DNA of 64,000 nucleotides from Siniperca chuatsi (GCF_020085105.1 NC_058055.1:25525822-25589821), one strand, 5' to 3'. Positions 1 to 10,464 are shown, counted from the stretch's first letter. Made by a program: numbers and translations. Notes: generated from the letters alone by a model not told the origin.

Positions 1-1600
1 TTTTGCACACATTTGGTTCCTCCCCCTTTTTTAATTTTATTTTTTAAATGTGAAAATCCAGTGGATCAAGAGAATTTTAACTCCTTAAAACTGAAACTGC
101 TGCCTGCAAGCTTCTTTATAACAGGATGTTCTTAATTTACCAAGAAGTAACATCAGAAAGTATACAGATGTGTGGGATGTAATGGGGAAAAGTGATTCGA
201 CCACATGTAACTGTGGACTTCCTGTTAACTCTACACACATTTTTTTAAAATAACAAGCAAATTGTTTCTATGCTGGTTTAGTTTGTGTTCGTCAAGTGCC
301 ACTGGTTTTTAGAAACAACCGCTCTGAAGTTAAATGTCTGCTTAGTTTTTTCTGGACAGATTTCAGGCCACTGGAGTCGTCTCAGTTAGTGTTTATTAGT
401 AATAAACATGCTCGTTTGTAATCTGTGTATTTCTAATGCTTAATGTAACTGTTAATTATGATGTAAGTCCTGAGGAATATTTTCAGGACTTTCAAGCGCA
501 CAAGCAAATGTCTGGTCTAAAACTCCTAGGGTGAAGAGTTAATTCACTGAACAAAACAGAATTGGATGAATTTTGCTATTTAAGCCTTGCCAGTAGACTG
601 GCCTAAAATGTCAAGTTTGACCTCAGGATGCTAGTTTGGAACATAAACTCAAATGGCTTTTTGCCCTGGGTGTCATTAATATGCTCAGCAATTGTGCCAG
701 TTAAATGACTCATCTTGTAAAAGTGGAAATGTTGGTGTAAGGGTGGTTGGATCACAATCATTAGCGTTCATACTCCCTGCAGATATCAGCGCAACCTGTT
801 TAGTGGTACTGTTGTGTCTAAACTTTAGGAAAGAAGTGTGAATTGAAATGCATTAAGATCCCCTTTTTGAAGGAAAAGAGTTGTGGAAATATTGGCCTGA
901 GGGTGGGGCAGTGTAAAGTCAGGGGTCACTACACCAAGTGCATCTTATTGGGATGAGTCCATCTGCAGACGACTATCTACAGTAATTCCCTGTCAATCCA
1001 GACACTTTGTATAATGCTGACAGTTTCACTGAGAAAATTGAGTTTTTCTGGTCTGGGATACAAACAGATTTACTCAAATCGTGGCTGTTGAGGGGAAAAA
1101 ATCAGGGGGTTTAATTAGGATCCTGCTCCCCAGCTTCTGGGGATGATCAATATCCACAGCTGATTTCATGAAAATCCAGCTGCTGGTTTTGTTGTTATGG
1201 ATTTAAGTGTTTGTCAAGAGAAAATTCACACGTCAGAGGCTCAATTTCTCATTCTGTGGAACATGAACTGCGCTAAATAAGGCAGTCTGGATAGTGGCTG
1301 TCCTCCATTGTAACATGAGAAAACAGACTACAGTTTAATTTCTGCACAAATTGGGCTTTTACATTTGGTCAGAGAACCAGTTGGCACATTTTTGTGGGTT
1401 CTTATATTTGCACCTTGGAGTGAATATCTTCATAAATAGAAATATTCACTTTATGTCAGGCATCAAAAACACCCGTTGATTTCAGGAAATTGCTGAGACC
1501 AATTTGTGGACAATCTCATAACATGAAATAGTCAACTCTAGTCTTGTCCATCTTTACGTGGCTCCGAAAATGACTGGGCGGACATATAGTTGTGATAACA
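1..1600. other. Gene-free AT-rich stretch
   Basis: I see no convincing coding exon on either strand here. An AATAAA at about 401-406 could be a poly(A) signal of a gene that lies left of the window, so part of this could be 3' UTR, but nothing else supports that. Confidence 0.4.
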
Positions 1601-1712
1601 GTTTCCGTAGTGTAGTGGTTATCACGTTTGCCTCACACGAAGGCCAGTCATGGACAGATGTAGAAAACTCCTGATCAGAAGCCCTTTTAAAAAGGAAGCG
1701 TTTCGAAACCAG
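1601..1712 (+). pseudogene. Split tRNA-Val pseudogene
   Basis: Positions 1601-1638 match the 5' half of a vertebrate tRNA-Val almost base for base: acceptor strand GTTTCCG, the D arm with the A box (TAGTGTAGTGGTTATCA), and an anticodon loop with CAC (valine). After the anticodon loop the match stops. About 60 unrelated bases follow, and then GTTTCGAAACC at 1700-1710 resembles the T-arm/B box. The 3' strand of the anticodon stem and the 3' acceptor strand are missing, and a TTTT inside the insert would end Pol III transcription, so it is not functional as a tRNA. Confidence 0.6.
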
Positions 1713-1932
1713 TCTTACCCAAACAGAACATCCCGTATTTGGTTTAGAATATGTTGCTACAGCACGTCTGCATAATACAAAACAATTACATTTAACCCTT
1801 TAAAACAGAGTGAAATTTAATCAGATTTTTATACGAATCATCTGGAAACAAAAACCATTATGATTTCATGGTCAGACAATAATGCTGTTTATATATGCTT
1901 CTACAGGTAAAAGTTGAATTGAACTTAATCAT

Positions 1933-2000
1933 TATTATTATTAACTTTATTTCTATAGCACAATTCATGCATAAAATACAAAGTGCTTCACATCAAACCA
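1933..2000 (-). repeat. LINE-type 3' tail fragment (antisense)
   Basis: The plus strand reads TTATTATTATTAACTTTATT then TATAGCACAATTCAT and AAAGTGCTTCACAT. This is the reverse complement of the 3' end seen on many teleost non-LTR retroelements. Only the tail is present. The flanking 1713-2675 contains nothing else that I can name. Confidence 0.45.
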
Positions 2001-2675
2001 AAGAATCAAGAAACAGGCTGGCACCCTTTAAATAATTTTGCAGATATGATACTAATTTCCACATGTCCTACAGTTTTACTTATGATGGGCCTATATTAAG
2101 GCACAGTAGATGTTTACTGTACAGATGTGTACACGTACAGCTGAGTACGTGAATATAAATGTTTGATAATTACGTTTTCTATTACTACCTCTTATTAAGT
2201 AAAAATAGTAATGCTTTTTATTATTTTATTGAAAAACAGCAGAATTCTGAATAATTAAACAAACTGACATGCCCTAAAAGATAATATATTAAAAAGTAAA
2301 TTAAATATACAGTACAAATAGCGTACATAATGTATTCATAAACATATATACAGTATTAGTGCTGAAACAAGTAATCAGTTGAACATAATTATCAACAATT
2401 TTGATAAGTCATTTTCAAGCAAAATGCCAAATAACTGGTTTCAGCTTCTCAAATGTGAGGACTGCCGCTTTTCTGTTTTATGACAATGACAATAAACTAA
2501 ATATATTTTGGTTTTGGACTGTTGGGACACCTGAAGACACAAAAACGATAAACAAATATATGAAAACAATTGTTAATCACACTGAAATTAAAGTGCAGAT
2601 GTCCTGAGCTCCTTGAATAAAGTCTAGGTATAGGCTGTAAAAACACTGACATAGTGAAACAACAGCCAGCAGTTA

Positions 2676-3195
2676 CAGTGGTGTGCAAAAGTGTTTGCCT
2701 GCTTCCCGATTTCTTATTTTTTTGCATGTTTGTCACACTTAAATGTTTCAGATCATCAAACAAATTTAAATATTAGTCACAGATAACACAAGTAAACACA
2801 AAATGCAGTTTTTAAATGAAGGTTATTATTAAGGGGAAACAAAATCCAAACCTACATGGCCCTGTGTGAAAAGGTGATTGCCCCCTAAACCTAATAACTG
2901 GTTGGGCCACCCTTAGCAGCAACAACTGCAATCAAGCGTTTGCGATAACTTGAACAAAATGAAGACTTTGGAGTGGCCTAGTCAAAGTCCTGACCTGAAT
3001 CCTATTGAGATGCTGTGGCATGACCTTAAAAAGGCAGCTCATGCTCGAAAACCCTCCGATGTGGCTGAATTACAACAATTCTGCAAAGATGAGTGGGCCA
3101 AAACTCCTCCACAGCGCTGTAAAAGACTCATTGCAAGTTATCGCAAACGCTTGATTGCAGCTGTTACTGCTAAGGGTGGCCCAACCAGTTATTAG
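2676..3195 (+). mobile_element. Internally deleted Tc1/mariner transposon
   Basis: The left end begins CAGTGGTGTGCAAAAGTGTT directly after a TA target dinucleotide. A ~60 bp inner inverted repeat starts near 2899 (TAATAACTGGTTGGGCCACC) and its near-perfect reverse complement ends at 3195. Between them only the C-terminal part of the transposase survives, as an 81-codon frame at 2950-3195. It contains WPSQSPDLNPIE, the Tc1-family motif with the last catalytic Glu, then the C-terminal helical tail ending GGPTSY. The N-terminal DNA-binding domain and the first two catalytic Asp residues are gone, and the outer right terminus is not recognisable after 3195. It is therefore a dead, non-autonomous remnant. 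The transposase C-terminus is encoded inside the inner inverted repeat. Confidence 0.85.
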
Positions 3196-3199
3196 GTAC

Positions 3200-4230
3200 T
3201 AACTGAGAGACTATATGATGATGGAATGATACAGACCAGAAATTGAGTGATGGTGAATAAAGTTGCATTAAAAAATATAATTACATTATTTGGCTTTTAA
3301 AAGATCAAACGGGCTAGTGGATGTCAAAATGACCAGAAACAGCCTTGACAATGTACAGTGTTGTGTGGGTGGGTTAGCGGTTACTTCCTCTTCTCTGCAA
3401 CCTTAGCTAAGGACAAACTGAGTTAGAACCTGTCAATGCTAAGACATAGCTTTAACTATAAAAACAGTTTATACGACTGAGAAGTGTTAATTTACTACTT
3501 GAAAAATAAGTTTGGCTTTTGTGATAAAATGTAACACAAAAAACCTTGCAGTGTGTGCTCTGTATGCGTCTGCTTAGTGATGTGTGAGTCATGAGTGAAT
3601 CGTTGGAAACAAACGACTCTCTACTGACTCAAGTCCACATCTCCAAAAAGGGCATGACCCACATTTTCGCTCCAAGCGTCCTGCACAGCCTCCTCCTCCA
3701 CGTCCCCAACTCCCAAGCAGATGTTATTGAGTGCTGCACAGCATTTTTTATTTTTCATCCCCTACAAGGCAGTAACCTGCAGGAGAGTACAACAGATCTG
3801 TGAGCAGGAGGGTGTCTGAGCATTCGTGTTGTGGACTGACCCCGGTTAGTATCTAAAAACTGTCAGACTGTCTGGAGCTGGATGAATGAACCAGCTTCCT
3901 ATTCAGGTAGTCTTTGAAGCAGGATCTGCAGGTGCCTTGATCCAAAAGCACCCATAAATTGCACTACACATTTTAAAAGGCATCATGCTGTGCTAGTGCA
4001 GCAAAATCTTGTCCAACTGCATCTGATTCTTGGGACTTGTGTTTCCTCTTGGTTGGATAGTAGTACAAACATTCACAGCACCACATTTTATTACTATACA
4101 TCACTGTAGTAAATCATATTAAGTAGACCATAAATAGTCATCTGCATGTAGTATTTATTCATTAGATGTTTGAAATTTATAAGTTTTAAAAAATATTATA
4201 AAGAATTGGAATAAAGCTTTTAGTTGAGGC
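3200..4230. other. Gene-free stretch between Tc1 remnant and H2B
   Basis: No exon, RNA gene or recognisable repeat that I can support. A 70-codon frame at 3591-3803 lacks any familiar motif and is treated as chance. Confidence 0.35.
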
Positions 4231-4237
4231 AGTGGGC

Positions 4238-4253
4238 GGCCCTGAAAAGGGCC
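4238..4253 (-). terminator. Histone 3' stem-loop of H2B
   Basis: On the minus strand this reads GGCCCTTTTCAGGGCC, a perfect 6-bp stem with a 4-nt loop of the replication-dependent histone mRNA type. It lies 27 nt after the H2B stop codon. SLBP binding and U7-guided cleavage are the known roles of this element. No AATAAA is needed. Confidence 0.9.
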
Positions 4254-4280
4254 TTTGTGTTGTTGGGATGAACAGCGGGT

Positions 4281-4652
4281 TTACTTGGAGCTGGTGTACT
4301 TGGTGACGGCCTTGGTGCCCTCAGACACGGCGTGCTTGGCCAGCTCCCCGGGCAGCAGCAGGCGGACGGCGGTCTGGATCTCCCTGGAGGTGATGGTGGA
4401 GCGCTTGTTGTAGTGAGCCAGGCGGGAGGACTCACCGGCGATGCGCTCGAAGATGTCGCTCACAAAGGAGTTCATGATCAGCATGGCCTTGGAGGAGATG
4501 CCGGTGTCGGGGTGGACCTGCTTCAGCACTTTGTACACGTAGATGGCGTAGCTCTCCTTCCTGGTCTTTCTCTTCTTCTTGCCGGTCTTGGTGACGCTCT
4601 TAGAGACGGCTTTCTTTGAGCCCTTCTTCGGTGCTTTCACTGGATCAGGCAT
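4281..4652 (-). CDS. Histone H2B (divergent replication-type)
   Basis: Intronless 123-residue H2B, the nucleosome core partner of H2A. The N-terminal tail is short and Lys-rich ([16 protein letters not shown]). The histone fold starts near [20 protein letters not shown], and the family C-terminus AVTKYTSSK with the ubiquitination-site lysine is intact. Several residues that are nearly invariant in vertebrate H2B differ: [18 protein letters not shown] has L where G is usual (about residue 60 in human numbering) and S where N is usual, and GESSRLAH replaces GEASRLAH. The tail is also unusual ([12 protein letters not shown]). The frame is clean, the 3' stem-loop is present, and an octamer and CCAAT box lie upstream, so it looks expressed. 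It stands alone without the usual divergent H2A; H4 is 2 kb away on the same strand. A germline or early-development variant is possible, but that is inference. Confidence 0.95.
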   Translation of the reverse strand: MPDPVKAPKKGSKKAVSKSVTKTGKKKRKTRKESYAIYVYKVLKQVHPDTGISSKAMLIMNSFVSDIFERIAGESSRLAHYNKRSTITSREIQTAVRLLLPGELAKHAVSEGTKAVTKYTSSK

Positions 4653-4724
4653 CGTTAACTTCGTAGGAATTTACTTCAACGAATGATCCCTGTAGCGCTG
4701 AGGTGACGGATTTGTATGTGCTTG

Positions 4725-4762
4725 ATGCAAATTAGACTGTGCGGTTCCTCACACAGGATTGG
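4725..4762 (-). promoter_or_regulatory. H2B promoter: Oct-1 octamer and CCAAT box
   Basis: The minus strand has ATTTGCAT (4725-4732), the octamer typical of H2B promoters that binds POU2F1, about 75 bp upstream of the start codon. A CCAAT box (4758-4762) lies ~30 bp further up. Order and spacing fit an S-phase H2B promoter. I see no convincing TATA box; the AT stretch near 4712-4718 is the only candidate. Confidence 0.7.
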
Positions 4763-4881
4763 CTGAGTTTTTAAACGCGACTGAGCATGCGCTGTACAGG
4801 CTACGGTTAAACATTGAGAAGTGAATGAAGATGTGAAGGTCAAACGGTGAACACAGATTTTAACAGTTAAATGTATTAATA

Positions 4882-4935
4882 TCAGTGGTGGAGAAAGTAT
4901 TCAGATACTTTATTTAGGTCACTTACCAAAAGATC
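4882..4935 (+). repeat. Fragment of CAGTGGTGG TIR-type repeat (family A)
   Basis: It begins CAGTGGTGGAGAAAGTATTC and matches the ends of other copies in this window at 7.5-7.9, 13.9-14.7, 26.4, 31.4 and 63 kb. This is a very common short inverted-repeat element of spiny-rayed fishes. Only one end is recognisable here. Confidence 0.55.
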
Positions 4936-5756
4936 GGATTAATTTGATTATAATACAAACATTCACAATTATATTAGTATTATACATATATATTTTTTAG
5001 GCTATTATCTTGTTACAGGAAAGTAAAAAGGTCAGAGAGTTTGAGACACGTGGAAATCACACTGACAAACTTAAAGTGGCATTTAATTGTTTAAATTATT
5101 TTATTAATATATTCATTCATTTTTATTTCATGCTTATCTTACAAACCTGCAGTATCACTGTCTTGATTGGCAGCTTCTCTTTATATTAATTTCAAGCAAC
5201 AATGCTAACAGACATTACACGATCACACCAGGGCTTTTCCAATGATAATAAAGTAAATTACGTATAAAGTCAAGTAGATGAACTCATTCAGTGTATGGGC
5301 TGTGACCAACATCTGGAAAGAGTTACGTTTTATTTTTTACAGTAATAATGGTAAACCAACACGTTTTGGGACAGTAACTGCTTTATTATTTCAATTATGT
5401 AATATATAAATATATATTACATAACATAAATCAACTGTATACCTAATATCTAATCTAAAGAATCGATCAAAGCGTGGCTGAGCTGTTGGGTTTCGTTCAC
5501 TCTGTATTTCAGTGCTTGCCATCTTGCTGTATAAAGCTTTCAGATGGATGTAATCACTGTGGGTGGGCGGATCGATCCCCAACATATCAATATTATTGAT
5601 ACGAAGTCTCGTTTTAGGTATTGATACCAGTGTCAATAGGATACAAAAAACTGATCCATCACATCAACACGTTTCTTAGTGCTGCAATATTTGTATCTGT
5701 TTCTGTGCGCAGCGATGACCTCTTTAGTTCAGAAAATCCTCCTAGTTAACACATTT
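4936..5756. other. Gene-free AT-rich stretch
   Basis: No coding exon is recognised. The part around 5555-5640 (GATCGATCCCC, then paired TATTGATA motifs) looks like a diverged interspersed repeat that I cannot name. Confidence 0.35.
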
Positions 5757-5816
5757 TCACGGACGTCATCAGTGACGTGGTTTTCTTCATTTTGACGTGA
5801 CTGATGACGTCCGTGA
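5757..5816. repeat. 22-bp inverted repeat rich in CRE half-sites
   Basis: The left arm 5757-5778 (TCACGGACGTCATCAG...) and right arm 5795-5816 are reverse complements with one mismatch, separated by a 16-bp T-rich spacer. Each arm carries TGACGT/ACGTCA CRE/ATF half-sites. It could form a hairpin or cruciform or bind bZIP dimers; no function is shown by the sequence. Confidence 0.7.
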
Positions 5817-6421
5817 GGAATATGGAGATGTCCACTACAAACACACCATTTCTACCTGATAATACAAGAATGTAATCGGCTAGTTGAATTAATATCACAC
5901 CGTGCCCACAGCGACACTGGGCCAAAAACAAAACAAAAAAACAAGACACACCAGGCAGTTAAATTAACATTTCAGCTAGGATTTTTGGACAATGCATTCA
6001 TCAATTATTTTCCTGTAACTTACACATTATCAGCAAGGAAACGCTTGACCAATGCTAACGTCAGCTTTTACTACGCTGTGGGAATTTAATAGCATCCCTA
6101 CAGTGTGTTGTATCCTTTGGAAGTGTAAGTATTTGTGTGTTTTATGGTGTAAGGATGATTGAAATGTTATTTTACAGTTCAGTTGCAATATAGGGCCCCT
6201 GTTATTAACTATTGGGGTGTTTGCTAACGCTAGCTTTGTAAACATTACCACCACAGGAGTGGAGTCCACTGCAAGTTAGGGTTACAGAATAAATGCACAA
6301 AACTAGGCAATTATAAGGATTCTCATAAAACACTGCACATGAAAGGGTTTTCACACAAAACCATTACATTTTGCAAAGTTATGGTAAAATAAAGGCCTAC
6401 AAAAAAAAAATCTTAAGAGCC

Positions 6422-6439
6422 AGCTCTCTGAAAAGAGCT
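6422..6439 (-). other. Orphan degenerate histone-like stem-loop
   Basis: On the minus strand this reads AGCTCTTTTCAGAGAGCT: a 6-bp stem around the TTTCAG core of the histone 3' element, but with a 6-nt instead of a 4-nt loop. It lies ~215 bp past the H4 stem-loop with no histone frame next to it. It may be the relic of a lost histone gene, or coincidence. Confidence 0.35.
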
Positions 6440-6654
6440 GAACATCCAATCATTAACATGAATCACTGTTGTATAGTAAAGAACCTAAATTAGTTATTTA
6501 TGTTGCTAACTGAAATCCTTAGTGTCATTCATGCAGGTTGTTTAGTAATCTGGCAGCTGCTGGAATAAAAGGGAAGCGCCATCTTGTGGTTAGATGTTTT
6601 CAACAGCGCTACTGTATTAAAGTCAACAGGATAAACTCTTGAGAAGAAGTGGGC

Positions 6655-6670
6655 GGCTCTTAAAAGAGCC
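6655..6670 (-). terminator. Histone 3' stem-loop of H4
   Basis: The minus strand reads GGCTCTTTTAAGAGCC, a perfect 6-bp stem with a 4-nt loop, 34 nt after the H4 stop. It is the standard SLBP-binding 3' end signal of replication-dependent histone mRNAs. Confidence 0.93.
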
Positions 6671-6704
6671 TTTGGGTTCGTGTGTCAGCGGGTCTGGATC
6701 AGGT

Positions 6705-7028
<324 letters not shown>

Positions 7029-7459
7029 TTATCTAAAACACTCGGAGACGAGTCTGCTGCTGGACGGCAGACTGTCGCCTTTTACATCTTCTATGCGGAC
7101 GTAAGAGAAGACAGGCGTGTCGCGTGATCTGCTGGGAGGCGCCAAACTCAGCAGCTCCTCCTACGTTTTTTTTATTGTAAATGTTAAAACTGATCAACTC
7201 CATGATTTGCTTTGTTTGTGAAATGTTGTATAATTAATTAATTAATTAATTTTTTAATCTCTTTAGGCCTCAAAGAGTCAAGTTTAAAGCGGAAATGTCT
7301 CGTTGGAGGAATATTTAAAATGTGACAAGGAGCTTCACGAGAGTTCACAAGCCAAACCATTTGGGAGCCCTTTAGCAATGCGTTGTGTTTTATAAGCTTA
7401 TCATGTGTTTTTTTAACGTAAAACCTAAATATATGAAGTAACTATTAATTATATATGTC

Positions 7460-7880
7460 AGATAAATGCAGTTAAAGTACCAATAGCAGAAGTACTCATG
7501 CAGAAGGGCCCATTTCAGAGTATTATATTATTGGGTTATAATTATTGATACATTAATGTGTACATCACTTTAATGTTGCAGCTGGTAAAGGTGGAGCTAA
7601 TTTTGATTATTTTATATTCTGCAGGGTAGCTTGTGAATCTTTCCCCGGGGTTCAATAAAGTCTAATCTTATTGTATCTTAACCTAGAATTATGCATCATG
7701 ATGTATTAACTAGCTAGGATATATTTTGTGTAAATATATCTGCAAAGTAACTAGTGACTAAAGCTGTCAAATAAATGTAGTGGAGTAAACGGTACAATAT
7801 TTGCGTGGAGTAGAAGTACCTCAATATTGTACTTAAGTGGAGTGATTGAGTAAATGTACTTAGTTACTTTCCACCACTGC
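7460..7880. repeat. Family A TIR-type repeat with LINE-like tail inside
   Basis: The right end reads ACTTAGTTACTTTCCACCAC followed by TG, the hallmark terminus of this family. The interior has AAGGGCCCATTTCAGAGTAT and GCTGGTAAAGGTGGAGCTAA, shared with the copies at 14.1 and 26.6 kb. At 7622-7680 there is a GGTTCAATAAAGTCTAATCT tail like a non-LTR retroelement 3' end. It is non-coding. The flanks 7140-7460 and 7881-8012 contain nothing recognisable. Confidence 0.65.
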
Positions 7881-8129
7881 TGCTCATATGGGTGTTGAAC
7901 AACCAGATAAATTAGCAAAGAAGGCTCTAAATAAAAAGGGGGCGGGGGGTTCAACGTTTTTGGCTTGTCACGTCTAATATAAACACATAAGAACATTATT
8001 ATGTACAGCATTAAATATAATTAATCAGTATTCAGGTCATTCAATGTCATGAATCTTTGATACAGTAGGTGGCGGTATACATCTTTTAAAAAAGAAAATC
8101 ATGACTAATAGTTGTAGTTCTGTATACAC

Positions 8130-8169
8130 GTACCAGTGATTAAATCTGTCCGCGCCATGTTGCTACGGT
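8130..8169 (+). promoter_or_regulatory. Probable rnf26 first exon and TSS region, copy 1
   Basis: The sequence GTCCGCGCCATGTTGCTACG is followed by a strong donor GTGAGT at 8168. GCCATGTT (8154-8161) matches the YY1 initiator element typical of housekeeping TSSs. The only good acceptor ahead of the rnf26 coding exon is at 10458, so this would be a 5' UTR exon. The GGTGGCGGTATACATC motif just upstream is a common promoter-proximal sequence in fish. Inference from sequence only. Confidence 0.5.
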
Positions 8170-8856
8170 GAGTTATTTTCACTTAAAACGGACATCAGTC
8201 GATTCTTCCCCGAAAGTTTGTTTTTGTTTTATATTTATTTCTGACTTGCTAGCTAATGCTAATGGGTGTGGTTTGCTAGGTAACGGTGTGACGTTAGCAT
8301 GTGGTTGCTGCTAATTACACCGAAGACTTCAGACATGAAGAATAAATATATAAAGAAATTAATGTGGTAATTCCTTAACTGACGTTTGTGAAGGTTAGGG
8401 AGATGTGTGCTGTCTGTCCACAGACCGCTTTACTGTCGTTAGCTAGTAACAGTTAGCTCAGTTGATACCTAGCAAGGTCCAAAGTTCCGTTTAAAAACCA
8501 AACTCCATTTAGAAATCTAGTCTTTTTAAGTTTACAAGAATACACAGACGTCGCACGTATGACTTATGTACTTCACCTGAATCAACAAGAGCTTCTCCTA
8601 AACTCGGCATACACACCATATACAGCAATACTCGTTTAAACAGATTTCCCACTTAAATAAGTAATTTCCCCTTTATTTCTCCCCACACTCTGTCCACTAA
8701 AACAACACACCGATTGTAGAGACTTGTAAATATATAACGGGTGCATAATATATCACTCAGCTTATCGGTATCAGGAAGTAATTGGATGACAGATATGTAT
8801 TGTATCTGGACTGATAGAAAAGTTATGTTCCTCTGATTTAATATGTAGAAAGTCCT

Positions 8857-9002
8857 GGGTGTTTAGTAGACTGATGGTTAAGGCCAATTACATGTAACCC
8901 CTGGTTCGATTCTGGCCGAGGACCTTCTGTTACATGTCATATCCCTCTTTCTCTCCCCATATTCATGCCTGTCTCTACACTGTCAACTACCAAATAAATA
9001 TA
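8857..9002 (+). repeat. tRNA-derived SINE, copy 1
   Basis: It has an A-box-like GACTGATGGTTAAGG, a B box GGTTCGATTC at about 8902-8911, then the pyrimidine-rich body (CCCTCTTTCTCTCCCCATAT) and the tail TACCAAATAAATA. This body is shared by a widespread teleost tRNA-derived SINE. The tail forms the junction of the tandem duplication. Confidence 0.7.
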
Positions 9003-9176
9003 ATTAATCAGTATTCAGGTCATTCAATGTCATGAATCTTTGATACAGTAGGTGGCGGTATACATCTTTTACGTTGGTTTGCGATCCGCCAATAAACAGA
9101 ACGAAGAAGAAGAACATCATAATGAAAACATACTAAAAAAGAAAATCATGACTAATAGTTGTAGTTCTGTATACAC

Positions 9177-9216
9177 GTACCAGTGATTAAATCTGTCCGC
9201 GCCATGTTGCTACGGT
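9177..9216 (+). promoter_or_regulatory. Probable rnf26 first exon and TSS region, copy 2
   Basis: Same exon-like sequence as in copy 1, with GCCATGTT (YY1-type) at 9201-9208 and donor GTGAGT at 9215. Splicing to the acceptor at 10458 would give a leader exon ~1.25 kb upstream of the coding exon. Which copy is used cannot be told from sequence. Confidence 0.5.
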
Positions 9217-9903
9217 GAGTTATTTTCACTTAAAACGGACATCAGTCGATTCTTCCCCGAAAGTTTGTTTTTGTTTTATATTTATTTCTGACTTGCTAGC
9301 TAATGCTAATGGGTGTGGTTTGCTAGGTAACGGTGTGACGTTAGCATGTGGTTGCTGCTAATTACACCGAAGACTTCAGACATGAAGAATAAATATATAA
9401 AGAAATTAATGTGGTAATTCCTTAACTGACGTTTGTGAAGGTTAGGGAGATGTGTGCTGTCTGTCCACAGACCGCTTTACTGTCGTTAGCTAGTAACAGT
9501 TAGCTCAGTTGATACCTAGCAAGGTCCAAAGTTCCGTTTAAAAACCAAACTCCATTTAGAAATCTAGTCTTTTTAAGTTTACAAGAATACACAGACGTCG
9601 CACGTATGACTTATGTACTTCACCTGAATCAACAAGAGCTTCTCCTAAACTCGGCATACACACCATATACAGCAATACTCGTTTAAACAGATTTCCCACT
9701 TAAATAAGTAATTTCCCCTTTATTTCTCCCCACACTCTGTCCACTAAAACAACACACCGATTGTAGAGACTTGTAAATATATAACGGGTGCATAATATAT
9801 CACTCAGCTTATCGGTATCAGGAAGTAATTGGATGACAGATATGTATTGTATCTGGACTGATAGAAAAGTTATGTTCCTCTGATTTAATATGTAGAAAGT
9901 CCT

Positions 9904-10049
9904 GGGTGTTTAGTAGACTGATGGTTAAGGCCAATTACATGTAACCCCTGGTTCGATTCTGGCCGAGGACCTTCTGTTACATGTCATATCCCTCTTTCTC
10001 TCCCCATATTCATGCCTGTCTCTACACTGTCAACTACCAAATAAATATA
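9904..10049 (+). repeat. tRNA-derived SINE, copy 2
   Basis: Duplicate of the SINE at 8857-9002, carried in the tandem unit, with the B box GGTTCGATTC at about 9949-9958. Its presence in both units shows that the SINE was in place before the duplication. Confidence 0.7.
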
Positions 10050-10464
10050 TGTAAAAGGTGAAAATGTCCCCCAAAGATCTGGATAATCAACATCAACAAC
10101 TATTACCTTTGTGGGGCTGTTGCTGTGTCATAAGCTTAGCTGCAGTTTAAGGTGTAAGACGGGTTTAAACCTGTGTTGTCTGGAACAAAATCACATTTCA
10201 ATCCCTCAGAAGCTGCAGTTTAACCTTTGTCTTGGTAAACCTCTTATCTGTGTCCCGTAGAAATAACGTAAATGGAACCAGAGGGCATTGTAGAGTTTAG
10301 AGTAAGTCAGATATGAACTTCATCCATTCTAAATGACCTGAAGGGATTTTGATATTTGTCCCTGTATAAAATATATATATTCTGAAGCAGGTACTGACTG
10401 GAGCAGATAAGCTGACAGATATATTGTGCAGCTCTAACTCCACTTCTCTTCTCTCCAGCCTAAT

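Larger units (their letters stand above)
8013..9002 (+). repeat. Tandem duplication, copy 1 (rnf26 5' region)
   Basis: About 990 bp that recurs directly downstream (8996-10049). By eye I find no substitution between the copies, only a 64-bp segment that is absent here after 8087. The two units overlap by a short AAATATA microhomology at the junction (8996-9002). The unit contains a probable first exon and promoter (8130-8167) and, near its end, a tRNA-derived SINE. Confidence 0.95.
8996..10049 (+). repeat. Tandem duplication, copy 2 (rnf26 5' region)
   Basis: About 1054 bp. It equals copy 1 plus a 64-bp segment (9071-9134) ending in GAAGAAGAAGAAC and CATCATAATGAAAACATACT. That segment completes the promoter-proximal repeat (GGTTTGCGATCCGCCAATAA) that copy 1 cuts short, so copy 2 looks like the older form. 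This copy is next to rnf26. Confidence 0.95.

Noticed and set aside
4332-4619. 95-codon plus-strand frame over H2B
   Set aside because: Antisense shadow of the H2B gene; composition follows the histone codons.
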